Positions 24,505-35,008 of a stretch of DNA of 64,000 bases are shown here, piece by piece; position 1 is the stretch's first letter; every line of letters starts with the position of its first letter. The notes under the pieces were generated by a model. That model saw nothing but the letters and a program-made list of their open reading frames with translations, was not told the origin of the DNA and searched no databases. The translations under genes were made by a program, and so were the position numbers. The DNA comes from Microthyrium microscopicum. Taxonomy: Eukaryota > Ascomycota > Dothideomycetes > Microthyriales > Microthyriaceae. The stretch lies in NCBI GenBank assembly GCA_010405405.1, contig MU004235.1, forward strand, positions 1,738,924-1,802,923, written 5' to 3'.

Positions 24505-26742
24505 AGTAACGAGGTATAATAGAAAGTGGTGAAGCTAGAGCTAGAGGCATGTAGAGATTATGGAGTGTAGTAATGGGAGTAGAGTTAGGTAGAAATTGCT
24601 ACAATGATGGACATTGGGTGGTTTTGGACAAGACACTAATGACATGGTGTCGAGTGTATATAGCGGGAGGAGAAATAATATCGAAAAGTGAAGAATGTCA
24701 TGGGCAATTGCTTGCAATGAGAAAAGGTACATGGAGATGCTCAAATTCCCAGACGATCTTGCCTTGATGCGATGCTAGAGTATTGGAAGCATGTCGACGA
24801 TGCTCATGGACTCGCACGATGACGTCGGCCGGACGCAATGACCACAGAAAAATGTTGAGCTCGGGAACAGGCAAAAGTCGCAAGACAGGCACAAGTGTCC
24901 ATCTTTACTACGGTTGGACCTAACATTTGTCGGGGCCAGACTTGCCCGCATTAAAAGAATGAGGGTCCAGTCCAACCTAAAGTACTCGCTCTAAGGAATG
25001 TACACGTGAGCCATGTGCGCATACAATCACTATGCGCCTCTGCTCCCTGGTGTATCATAAGACTGGTTCTTGAAGATTGGGCACAGAAGCTAAACAGAAC
25101 ACAGAAATACCATAACCCAACAAAGTATGAGTGGAGCATGTGTGTTGCTGTAAGGTCCATTCGGGCTCTCAATAACGACTGGATTCAATTGGGAGGTTGG
25201 TACATGCGGAGGCCTGGTGCGGTGGAAAACAAAGGTGTGTAGAACGAAGTAGTGTAGCGCATTTTGCTCTATGTTGAAATAATTCGTTGAAGAACTCTTC
25301 GAGATCTAGGACGGTGCTCCGCTTTCTGGCTTACAACCCTCAAATATTAACAAGTAGAAGTTTGCAAAATTCTTGGTGTCGACTTGAAGAACCCCGGATT
25401 TTCACGGAGATAATTCCGAAGTGACGTTGCAGAACGCAGACATCTTGTTGTTGATCCACAGCTTTGCTCTTGTTGGCCTAGTATGCCGTTGATTCTCGGA
25501 CTCATCTCCTTCCTACCACTAGTCTCAGACGTCGCAATGAGGTCAGAATCAATACCAGGGTGCTATTTTGGGAGTACATGCATTGTGCAAGTGGTAATGA
25601 TAGGACTGTGTTGGATTGATGAGGATGCACGTTACTACATCCAAGCCGATTCGGGCGACGAAACCTCAAGGTACAGCATCGACAGACTGCTGGAGCATCG
25701 TGGTTAGCAACGGAATATATACCAGGATTACCACGAGGAGACAGGGTAAATATGTAAGACAAGGAAAGATGATCAATAAATGCACAAAGGGTCCAGTGTA
25801 GACTGTGAGAGTAGTCCATGTCTAAACGCGAAAATGACGTCGAGCAATGCTTCAGCTGCCAAGGGCCCAACATCATGATATCACTATGACTGATTCAGCG
25901 ACCCTCAAGGTCGCTTTGTGATGGCCTTGTAGATAATCCGCAAAGTGAGCGATGCGACTAACGATGAGATTGGACGAGACATGAACGCTAGAGGGTATAT
26001 AATTGTATGCGAGGCTCGACTTCAACGTCGCATGGAGGCTCGCCGAATACAAAATTAATCGCGCCTGACGCGCTCCGCTGTTTGCATGCTACAAAAATGC
26101 GCCTGTTCGCTGATGATTGCAATGTGACCTCTCCAGTGCATTCAATGATAGACCATTTGTTCCCGTCGCCAACAACTCGGTACGCAAAAGCAAAAGACCA
26201 CGCACAAACGCGCCTATAACCAGCCGGCGGCGATACATTTCCATCCAACAACCGCAGCGAGAGTAGGCTTCTGTTTGATGAGCGCACGTCTGAAATGCAC
26301 ACGACGTCGATCCAGCATCCAGTATCTTCCGCAACGACAGAAATGTCTCCAATCTTTGGCACATGAAACTCCACAGGTTATCGGAGCCCCAGCTTCCTTC
26401 AAGGAATTTTAGTCTACTAAGCGGCATCACAAATAATTGTGACTGGCAACACACACGCTGTTTGTAATTCGAGGCGGTGGTCGTGGCGTGCTCTGAGATC
26501 TTTTTGATGGAAAAAGAAGAAGAAAGTTCCAAAATTATTTTGACGCGAAGAGTTTTATGCCACCAGGTGCTGCTTAGTCAGATTCAGGGCTAGGGCGTGC
26601 TTCAACTTCGTGCCATCATTAATTGGACATTGAGACTTCAACTTTTCCTTTTTATGGCATCTATATTGTTGCGGTGACTTTGGTTGCTATTCTCCTGTTC
26701 GTATCCTTTTATATCGCTCCAGTCAATAAATACAGCCTCAGC
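24505..26742. other. Intergenic 2.2 kb
   Basis: Between the Zn2Cys6 gene (minus) and the AIG1-type gene (plus), so it contains both promoters. The longest open frame is 147 codons on minus (26089-26532), overlapping another of 128 codons (25988-26374) in a different frame. Neither shows a known motif, and overlapping frames argue against coding. No repeats seen. Confidence 0.4.
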
Positions 26743-27647
26743 ATGTCAAAGTCTCTCCAGCAGTACCATCCGCTCCAGCGGTTGGCTTCGCCTAGTCGAG
26801 GTATATCCGCTCTGGTTCATGCCACCAGCTTAGGTAGATATTATAGTCTCAAGTAGTAGAGCGAATCTTAACAATTCAAATAGTCAGCTTTGCACTTAGC
26901 TTTCGCTAGTAAGTGTCATGTTTTCCGGAGCTTCCGAGCCACTTTCATCTAACAGCAACCAAGTCTTTTGATAACGCCAAATCCAATGTAAGCCACGCTT
27001 TGGAGAATCTCCAGCTCGATCTAATCAGCCCAAGAAACGACTCGTACGGATGGCATCTTCAATATCTCACCATCATCGGCCTCAGGTGAGCAACAATCCT
27101 CACGCGCAAGGCGTCAACCTGACCCATCTCAAGTCTGTCAACCGTTACTTTTGCGTTTGGACTTCTCGCCGACATAACTCTCTCTCCTGCCCTCTTTTCC
27201 ATAAAGAATGCGTTGTCCATAGCAAGTGCACCTTTGGAGATTCTAATCAGTCTACTATACTGGAGTTTGCGAGCCATTGATCCAAAACTCGTCGTTCCAG
27301 AGTTTGCGCCGCCTCTCGCTCCAATAGCAGATATAGGCTTCCATCTAGTCCCCTCAATTGTCATGCTCATCGACATCTTATTTCTCTCGCCTCCGTGGAC
27401 TATTGCAACCGTACCTGCCATTGGTCTAAGCAGCATTATTGCAATCGTCTACTGGTTTTGGGTCGAAGAGTGCGCGAAGCACAACGGCTTCTACCCCTAT
27501 CCCTTATTTGACGAGGTCGGGCATAACGGTAGAGTAGCGCTCTTCATCATGAGCGCAGTGATCATGACTACAGGAACATGGTCACTCAAAAAGGTCTTCG
27601 GCCGTTTGAATGGCCGAGAAGTCCCCGGCCGTGTCAAGAAAGAGTAA
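26743..27647 (+). CDS. FAR-17a/AIG1-like integral membrane protein
   Basis: Multi-pass membrane protein of the AIG1/FAR-17a family; the animal members ADTRP and AIG1 hydrolyse fatty-acid esters of hydroxy fatty acids. The N-terminus is MSKSLQQYHPLQRLASPSRG, then ISALVHATSL, followed by a GT donor at 26834. The main exons are reliable: an exon ending at 27085 with SYGWHLQYLTIIGL, a 48-bp intron, and 27134-27647 with STVTFAFGLLADITLSP, EILISLLYWSLRAIDPKL and DILFLSPPW, the putative catalytic-threonine region being near ADIT. The C-terminal end is basic. The segment between 26833 and 26956 is not solved: either a 9-bp micro-exon at 26900-26908 or a longer exon is needed to keep the frame, and the first transmembrane helix is poorly accounted for. 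The gene converges on the MFS gene 211 bp away. Confidence 0.75.
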
Positions 27648-27858
27648 GACATGAACAAATTTTCAAATACCATGTAACAACAGCACATCTACAAGCAGCA
27701 GCAATTCCTGTTTGGAATTCAATATACTTCATATCATCACATATAAAAGCCAGCAACGAATTTTGTTTTTGAAAGTCAATATACTTCATGTCATTATTTG
27801 GGGGTATTTCCAAGCGCTATTAAAATATGTACAAACTATCCCCCTTTTTTATCGCAAC

Positions 27859-29833
27859 CTAAACATGATGCGCATGCTTCTCATTAATCTCCTGCACAGT
27901 CTGTGGCTCCCTCTCAACCGCATTCTTCTTATTCCCTTGCAGTCGTCGAGCAACATTGCCGTGCAAGAAGTTCTTCATGTCTGGCACGAAGCAGGCGGCA
28001 ATGATCAGACAGACGCCAAAGGGGATGGTGGAGTAGAAGACGATGTGGAATGCTTCAATGTAGGCGCGGCGCACGGCTACGCTGACGGTGCTGATGATGG
28101 CTGGGGTGATGCCGGGGACGCTGGTGAAGCTGCCGGCGGTTATGCCGGCGAAGAGCGCGGGGAGTGAGGTGCTGGGGAGACCGGCGTTTGTGGCGGCGGG
28201 GACGACGTATTTGGGCAGATAGGTGGTGAGTTTGTTGGTCAGGATGGAGACGTAGAGAGATTGGGCGACTGCTCCACCAAGGGCGCGGACTGGAAGGTTT
28301 GGTTAGTGATGGGTTCATGAGAATGTGTGGGGTGAACTTACTGGATCCGAGGACACCGGTGGCGAGACCGATGTCTTGGGGCTCCCAGACGAGAGTTACG
28401 GCGGTGAAGGAGATGAGATCGACCCAGCCGATGACGAAGGTTCCCATGACACCGAGGGCGATGAAGGTTGCGTGGTTGTTCTCGTTCAAGCAGGCGAGAC
28501 CGCCGACGAAAGCGGTACCGCAGACGGAGAAGAAGATGACTTGCCACTTGACTTTGGGGATGTAGGAAAGTCCGATACCACCAAAGCATTGGCCGAGCAA
28601 GATGCCGCCACCGACGACGGAAGACTGGAGTCCAACTTGTACTGTGTCAAGACCATATACTGCGACAAGGATGGATGGCCAGAGAATGGTGAGACTGTAG
28701 TAGACCATGGCACCGACGACGGCAACGACAATGATCGCGACGAATGAGACTTTTCGGAACATGCGTGGTGGCATAAGCGCTTGGCCCTTGAAGACGAATT
28801 GCTCATAGAGACCGAAACCAACAAGCACGAGACCGCCGATAACGAGCGTGCAGATGACTTGAGTGCTCTTCCATGGGTATTGAGAACCTCCCCAGGAGAA
28901 ACCAATGAGGAAGACGACAGTACCGCCAATGAAAAGAACAATTCCGATGAAATCGAGCTCCTTGAATTGTTGCCACTTGGTCTTGCCTTGCATATGGAGT
29001 TGGTCGAAGCGTGGTGGGTGGTAGAAAAATTGGTAGAGGATACCAGACAAGGTAGAGATGATGATACCAAGATAGTAGCTCCATCTCCAGCCAGCACCGG
29101 TGTGAAGAATGAAGGCGCGTGCAATGGATGGTCCAAAGACAGCAAATGGCATTGAAGAGAAGAAGATTGCGGATACGGCAATACCTCTGTGCTTGTTGGA
29201 GACGAGTTCACCAAGAATGAAACCGAAACTGAGTTGGCCAGCAGCAGCAATTCCGTTCAACATGTTGGCACCGATGAGAGTGTTGATAGTTTGCGCGGTG
29301 GCGCCGACAATCATACCAATCGTTCCGAGAACCTGGCAGCCGAGTACCATCCATTTGCGACCAAAAATATCGGATAGACGACCGACTAAGAGAAATCCAA
29401 TGGCGGAGCCGAGAGTCCAGGTTGTGGCGACCCAGTTGAGATTCTTGGATGGACCAATATCTGCGTCAATGAGTGTTCTGATATGCTGGTTAGCGCATGG
29501 TTTCGTTGGATATACTTTTTGCTTGGTTTCGACTGAGCGGGAGTGGGTGGCATAAACTTACAATGTGTTTGCTGGCAATACCCATCCAAGATAGGCGCAG
29601 ATGGAGGCAAAGCAGATGGCGATGAATGTCATGATAAAGTCGAGACTGCGGTAATAGCCTTTAGGCATTGATTGGAGGTCTCCACCCACCGCCTTGTGAT
29701 CGAGATAGTCAATATGACCATCAGCATGAGTGGTTTCAATGGCTTCGAGGCGGGCCATGTCGCTGGTATGTTCGTGATGATTTGTAGTCATCTTGTCGTG
29801 ATGAACGACATGTTCAGAGGTATGGTCTGACAT
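27859..29833 (-). CDS. MFS efflux transporter, TRI12/trichothecene-pump-like, 14 transmembrane helices
   Basis: Model: complement(join(27859..28289,28342..29477,29562..29833)), 612 aa, with two GT-AG introns of 52 and 84 bp. The first 60 residues are His-rich and cytosolic (SDHTSEHVVHHDKM). Helix 1 begins at LDFIMTFIAICFASI, and motif A (GRLSDIFGRKW) follows helix 2. The pattern of about 14 hydrophobic helices and the WTLGSAIGFLLVGRLSDIFG, GAGWRWSYYLGI and GLATGVLGSIRALGGAVAQ blocks match the fungal TRI12-type drug:H+ antiporter family, which includes siderophore and mycotoxin pumps. It ends in NEKHAHHV. No secondary-metabolite or siderophore biosynthesis genes are in the window, so the substrate is open. 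Confidence 0.9.
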
Positions 29834-31844
29834 GTTGCCGATTCTACCACTGGTAGTTGTTCAGATGATGTGAAGTATAACAGATGAATACTAATGATAG
29901 CTTTCCAAGTATCCGGTCGAAGAATGAAAGTGGACTCCGGACAGACTGAAGTTTTGGATGGCTCTTCAAAGCTGTAGATCTTTAACGATGGGCAATTGAA
30001 GATCTTATATACATCAATTCCCTATGTTTAAACGATCGACTCGCGTGCAAACCCAAGTTCGAAAAACGCCTTCCGAGCGGATACATTTGGCGCGTGCAAC
30101 AATTAGCTGTAGCTAACGACGCCGGAAGATAGTCCCGACGCTCTCGCCCCAGCTCCCATCTCTCTGGGCTCTGGGCGAGTCTTCAATCTCATTGGCTTAA
30201 GATGCGCGGAAGCTTTCCACCTATGCTTCAAAGTAGCCTAGCAGCTTGTCTCAACACAACCAATCTGGGGAAATATGGTCCAGATCAGTCTCGACTTGTC
30301 TTCTTGCTGCTTTCATCGAATGATGGGAGGCCGGAAATTCAACCCAGGTTACTGGTCTAGCGAGCGGCTCCACTGCATTAACTTCTCCAGTTCTGTGCAT
30401 CATTTTCCCCAGAACCCCAGATGTATCTTGAAGCAAGTTGAAGGCATGCGCTGCGCCCAACGAGTCGTTACTCTCCAATAATGGGAATAATGATCCAATT
30501 TGACTCTGCCGCTAGTCCTTTAGTGACAGCCCTAATATTGCTAGTGGAATCATTCTTACAGGTTTGATTCATGCGTGGTAGACGCCATTCAACTTTGGGC
30601 TTGGTCAGTCATGTACACGAATAATAAGCTCATGGGCCACGTTTGCATTCCTCTTTGACCGTCTGTCACGCTGTCTTAATTTGTATCCATCGTAAAGGAT
30701 GCTTGATCGACGTCCGCTGGGCCATAATTATTTAAAACTGTAAAGTGGTGGTGTTGACAGGTGCAAACCATATTTACCCCGGATATTGTTCAGCGTAACC
30801 TTTTCCGAGCTGGATATCCAACATCCATCCTTCACCCCAACACCATTTTGAGAACTGTTTTGTACCTGAATGACTCTTTTTGGTTGCTTAAACATTGTAG
30901 GAAATGATTCAACCTCCTATTTCTAGCCTATCCCCAACCTTTGAGTTTTATTTTGCGAAAAACCTTTTTGACCAACTGTAGTTGGAGTTTGGGAAACCAA
31001 TCCATCCATAAGCGAAATATTGCCCCGGAAAACACCATGCCTACTTTACTGAATACTCACATTGGTCTTTGAAACGGAAAGTGAACTGTTTCCAAACAGA
31101 ATCAGTCAAAACATAGCTGTTGTACTGGAACATATGTGCCATATAAGCTCAGTGACTGTCTCAACATTCAATCGCCCTCCAGCTTCTCCCCGTATACTTC
31201 AAAGTCACTGCAATATGCATGTATAATATGCTCAACTGACCGTTGTCTCCGACGATCATCAGTATAATCTTCCACTTCTAGAATCATGGGAAATATCCAA
31301 CCTCAAAGAGCCTCGTCAGCCTTGGCCAGTCAGTCTCTCTCCAAGCGACCCGCCAGTTTGAATCAGACCCACATATGGCAGACGGTGTCCACTGTCACGA
31401 TCTGGTACCGCCTAGCGTGACCAGACTACGCGGAACCGTCACCGCAGCCCAATTTGAGGATCTAGAACACTGTGGGGACCCCGCATAGGTTGGGGAAATC
31501 TACATTAGTCCGCGTGTTGCGCCCACGAACCCATTGGCTGGTGTTCTAGGCGAAGATCAATCTTCTGAGATCGCCTGAGATACATGTCACTCCTACATCT
31601 GAGATTTCTTAGTGGTATTGAGCACATTTTGGATTTGCTTCGTGATTAGACAAACTCTTGACCACATCAGAATGAGGCGTTGACTGGCGGCTTGAGCTTT
31701 TGGGCTGGGGTTGAAATCCATGCAACCAGGTGGTATGTCAAGTGATTTCATTTCTCTGGCCAGCTAGGGCTGATATCTTGCATCGATACCGAAGGATTCT
31801 GTCTATCCTATTCTAATCTTACCATTGAAAAAACTCTGAGTATG
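29834..31844. other. Intergenic 2 kb upstream of the MFS gene
   Basis: No open frame above 76 codons and no recognisable motif. It includes the MFS promoter. Composition is normal, without RIP. Confidence 0.4.
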
Positions 31845-32034
31845 TACCTCTGATGCGCGTTCTGAGATACCCAGGCTGCAAAATTGCCAGTCTCTCGACA
31901 GACCCAAAGGACGTTTATTATTGGCCGTTTGTAGAGAACATCAAAATATGAGCCAATTAGCTTGGTTTGACAAAGCCCTACTGTTGAAGAGCTTTTTTTC
32001 CAACCTGGGTATCTCAGAACGCGCACCAGAGGTA
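31845..32034. mobile_element. MITE-like element, 186 bp, with TA target-site duplication
   Basis: The element CCTCTG...CAGAGG (31847-32032) is bounded by TA on both sides. Its ends are near-perfect inverted repeats of about 33 bp: ACCTCTGATGCGCGTTCTGA on the left against ACCTCTGGTGCGCGTTCTGA in the reverse complement of the right, both continuing GATACCCAGG. The ends differ at only two or three positions. There is no coding capacity. TA duplication and size fit a Tc1/mariner-driven MITE. It is not AT-mutated, so it is recent or has escaped RIP through small size. Confidence 0.8.
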
Positions 32035-32967
32035 AGTTATTACTGGATCATTCACGTTCAGTACAGCCAGATCTCAATGACTTGCCGGGGAAACAAGACT
32101 AAGATACCTGCTTTTGAACCCCCACGGTCACCACTCTTTGGAAACAGTTTTCAGAGTCTGATAAGAATTGCCGCAATAGGTGTGAAATTCCACTCATTGC
32201 TCTACGCCAGAGCTTGAAAGTCAAGAATTAGGATCTAACTGAAATGACTGTTGTCGTTCTAGTTCTACCATAACACCAATATGTTCCTTTTTGTAAGTAG
32301 TACATATATAGAGCTGTGGAATTTCTTTTCTTAGTGAAAAGCTCACTAGGTGACGAAAGGCTCGCCTTCTTCATGAGGTAACGGAGCCTGTTGGCCTCTT
32401 CCCGAATAAAGAACAGAGACCACAGAGAACCCACCGATGAAGTTCAGCATCCAAAGAACTGAAACTTTTTATTCAATCGTTTGAAAGAAACATATTGCCA
32501 TTTCCAATGGGAATTCCCTACCAGATACCGTCCATTGAACCAATCAGCCTGATGTATGGCGCTATTAGCTAGATCTGATTGGTTCTAGAAAAAGCTTTGG
32601 TGGGGCTGACAGCCTTGTAGCTAGCCTGATGGATGAGCCACCTCTACCTTTGTTTATTATTCAAGCTTGATGTCTTGCTCACCTGCACCGCAGCTTCAAG
32701 ACTTCCACCTATCAACCCTCATTGTCAGCCGTACGGTCAATTGCCTCCTGCACTCTCGTAATCTATCATTGTTCCTTCTTCGTTCGCTTCACTAAGACCG
32801 AACGCTTCAATTGTCATGAACAGCTTGGCAATCAGCAATGCTTTCGATTTAAGTCAAGGGTACCTGTCAGGATATGCTAATAAAACTGGACGCCGCAACT
32901 GAACATAAACAGGTCGAACCAGAACTCCCATGTCCGAAACCAAATACTCGTAATAGAAGACCTGAAA
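32035..32967. other. Region upstream of RNase H-like gene B
   Basis: It carries the presumed promoter and leader of RNase H-like gene B, with CT-rich tracts near 32640-32800. No other gene is seen. Confidence 0.4.
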
Positions 32968-33903
32968 ATGATCGCCAGGCACAAAGCTGCGTTGAGCAGT
33001 TTCGAGGACGCCTTCCCCGCCAGCGAAGCGTCCTTAATCCACGATTATGCCCTGATGGACGTTGACGCACCACGTGTAGACTTTTATGTCGATGGCGCTT
33101 ACCGCCCTAAGGGTGCAATGCATGGCATACGACATGCTAAAGCTGTCGCTGCCTGCGTCCTCAAGAATACTAGTCACAGCAGAGGCCATAACGTCTGGAT
33201 CAAAGTCTTGCCTGATAAGCCACCTCCCACAAACACCCGCGCTGAGATCACTGCAGTCATTCTAGCGCAGGAGACAGCTCTTACGTATCGAAAAAACACT
33301 GTTACAAAGAAGCGACAACTTCTCACCATTCACTCAGATTGTCGAACCACCGTTGAGCATCTTAATGGAGTTCAAATATCTAGGCAGAACAAGGATTTGC
33401 TTAACAAAGCCGTGGGCCTCGATAAAGAGCTAAGGCGATTCCCCGGATTTTCTGTTACATACACATGGATTCCACGAGGGGAAAACAAACTTGCAGATTC
33501 ATACTGCACAGTCAAGCTAGATGAAGTGCAGGAGATCAACAAAAAAGATCTCAAGCAGAAAGCCAAGATTGAGACAAAGTTGCGCGAGTCTAAATCGGGA
33601 AGAAAAGTGGCGCTTGAGAAAAGGAATCTTAAGAAGACGAGGAAGCAGAAGAAGGAGAAAAAGCAGATTGAGGAGAAAGAGAGGCTAGAGAAAAAGCTAG
33701 ATGCAGAGCGGAAGCTGAGCGCCGAAAAGACTAAGACAAAAAGGCTTGCGAGGAAAGCGAGGTACGAGCAGAAGAAATTGGACGCTAAAAAGAAGATGGA
33801 GACTTCGGAAAGGCCAATGAGCAAGCTTGAGATGGTTGTAAGGTTGAAGGACAAGCAAAAGGAGGATATGCTCACACACAAGAACATGCCAGCGAGATAC
33901 TGA
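32968..33903 (+). CDS. RNase H-like protein B: single RNase H domain with charged coiled tail
   Basis: Intronless, 311 aa from the first ATG. An in-frame ATG at 33055 (MDVDAPRVDFYVDG) would give 282 aa and matches the short N-termini of the paralogues, so it may be the real start. The domain (about 35-190) keeps all four acidic residues: D42 (FYVDGAY), E93 (NTRAEITAV), D124 (TIHSDC) and D177 (ENKLADSYC). The sequence after about residue 195 is highly Lys/Glu/Arg-rich and predicted helical (KKEKKQIEEKERLEKKL). There is no second RNase H copy. Shared blocks with gene C (PPPTNTRAEI, IHSDC) show they are close relatives, 1.1 kb apart in tandem, consistent with local duplication. Confidence 0.82.
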   Translation: MIARHKAALSSFEDAFPASEASLIHDYALMDVDAPRVDFYVDGAYRPKGAMHGIRHAKAVAACVLKNTSHSRGHNVWIKVLPDKPPPTNTRAEITAVILAQETALTYRKNTVTKKRQLLTIHSDCRTTVEHLNGVQISRQNKDLLNKAVGLDKELRRFPGFSVTYTWIPRGENKLADSYCTVKLDEVQEINKKDLKQKAKIETKLRESKSGRKVALEKRNLKKTRKQKKEKKQIEEKERLEKKLDAERKLSAEKTKTKRLARKARYEQKKLDAKKKMETSERPMSKLEMVVRLKDKQKEDMLTHKNMPARY

Positions 33904-35008
33904 ATAGCCGGGCGAGGCACGACGTGCGATACATAAAGATCTTATCAGGAAACGGTCTCTCTCGACCAAGGGGAGCAAGTCAAGAGACAGAACGGGGAAG
34001 CGATAGCATAATGAAAAGTTCAATGCAATGAGAATTCATCGTCCCATGTTCGTCTTTTGATATCAAAGGTAGACGAGATTCTGCGCAATCGTACTTTCGA
34101 TACATGATCCAGGACCCAGAAATACATATTCAACGATAGTCTGAGCTGATAATCGGGAAAATGATACCGCTCGTTATGTTTATTTTGATCGTCATGATTG
34201 GTGAAGGCACTACTAGTGTATGGCGATCCAAGGCTTATGAAAGGAAGACTGGCTGGATATTCTCTAGTTCTCTCATCTGAAAGTCTCCGCAGGTGCACAG
34301 CTAGATATTCAGAGTAATACTCGAGATCATGGAATGAGTAGCATGGTCTACAAGGAACATTAGAGTACTTGTATGAGGTCGGTTTTAATAAGCTGTCGCC
34401 CCTTTAAGCTACAGTTTGCGCCTTGAATAACAAGAGAACTGCCAATATCAGCAGTCAAGAAAGCATAACTGAGTTTTTTCGTACTTCTGATTAATCGTTA
34501 CAGTGTAGCAGAGATCAACATCAGCTAATGCTGGCATCGGGAAGGGCATTGTTCAGCTCCTGTGGTTGTATCGTTGAAGTGCCTCCGGTGATATCAAACT
34601 AAAAAACTGCACCTTCATGTCTGTTCTCGTTTTCTTGTCTCTAAAAAATCGTCTCATCACGCCAATAAGCCCCACCATCATATTTTGCTCTACTCGCTAC
34701 TGGACCCATCACGGCAACACTTTTGCCTTTGCTTCATCAAACGCCACTTGCGTCTAGTCCTTCGTAACGTGCGATATCACTGATTGAACTACAGGATTGT
34801 GAACGCTCTAGATCACCTTTAGACTGCAAGTCTCGAGGTAATATACTACTTCCACAGATATTTCGTTGAAAACAACTAATAAAGCGTCTCAGGCCTCAAT
34901 TATCGCCAGTGCCAGCCACTATATCCCAAAGAACTCGTCATTACGTCAACATATCTCGAAACCCTTCGTGAGCTCGCTTATATAACTCTCTCCTGAGCGG
35001 ATGCCAAG
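33904..35008. other. Spacer between RNase H-like genes B and C
   Basis: About 1.1 kb with no gene. It should hold the 3' end of gene B and the promoter of gene C, which has pyrimidine-rich tracts and a TATATAA-like stretch about 30 bp before the start of gene C (CGCTTATATAACTCTC). Confidence 0.4.

Noticed and set aside
25988-26532. Two overlapping minus-strand frames of 128 and 147 codons
   Set aside because: They overlap in different frames, lack motifs, and no splice or conservation evidence is visible.
28325-28747. 140-codon plus-strand frame, acidic and Asp/Glu-rich
   Set aside because: Antisense shadow of the MFS transporter; the composition comes from its codon use.
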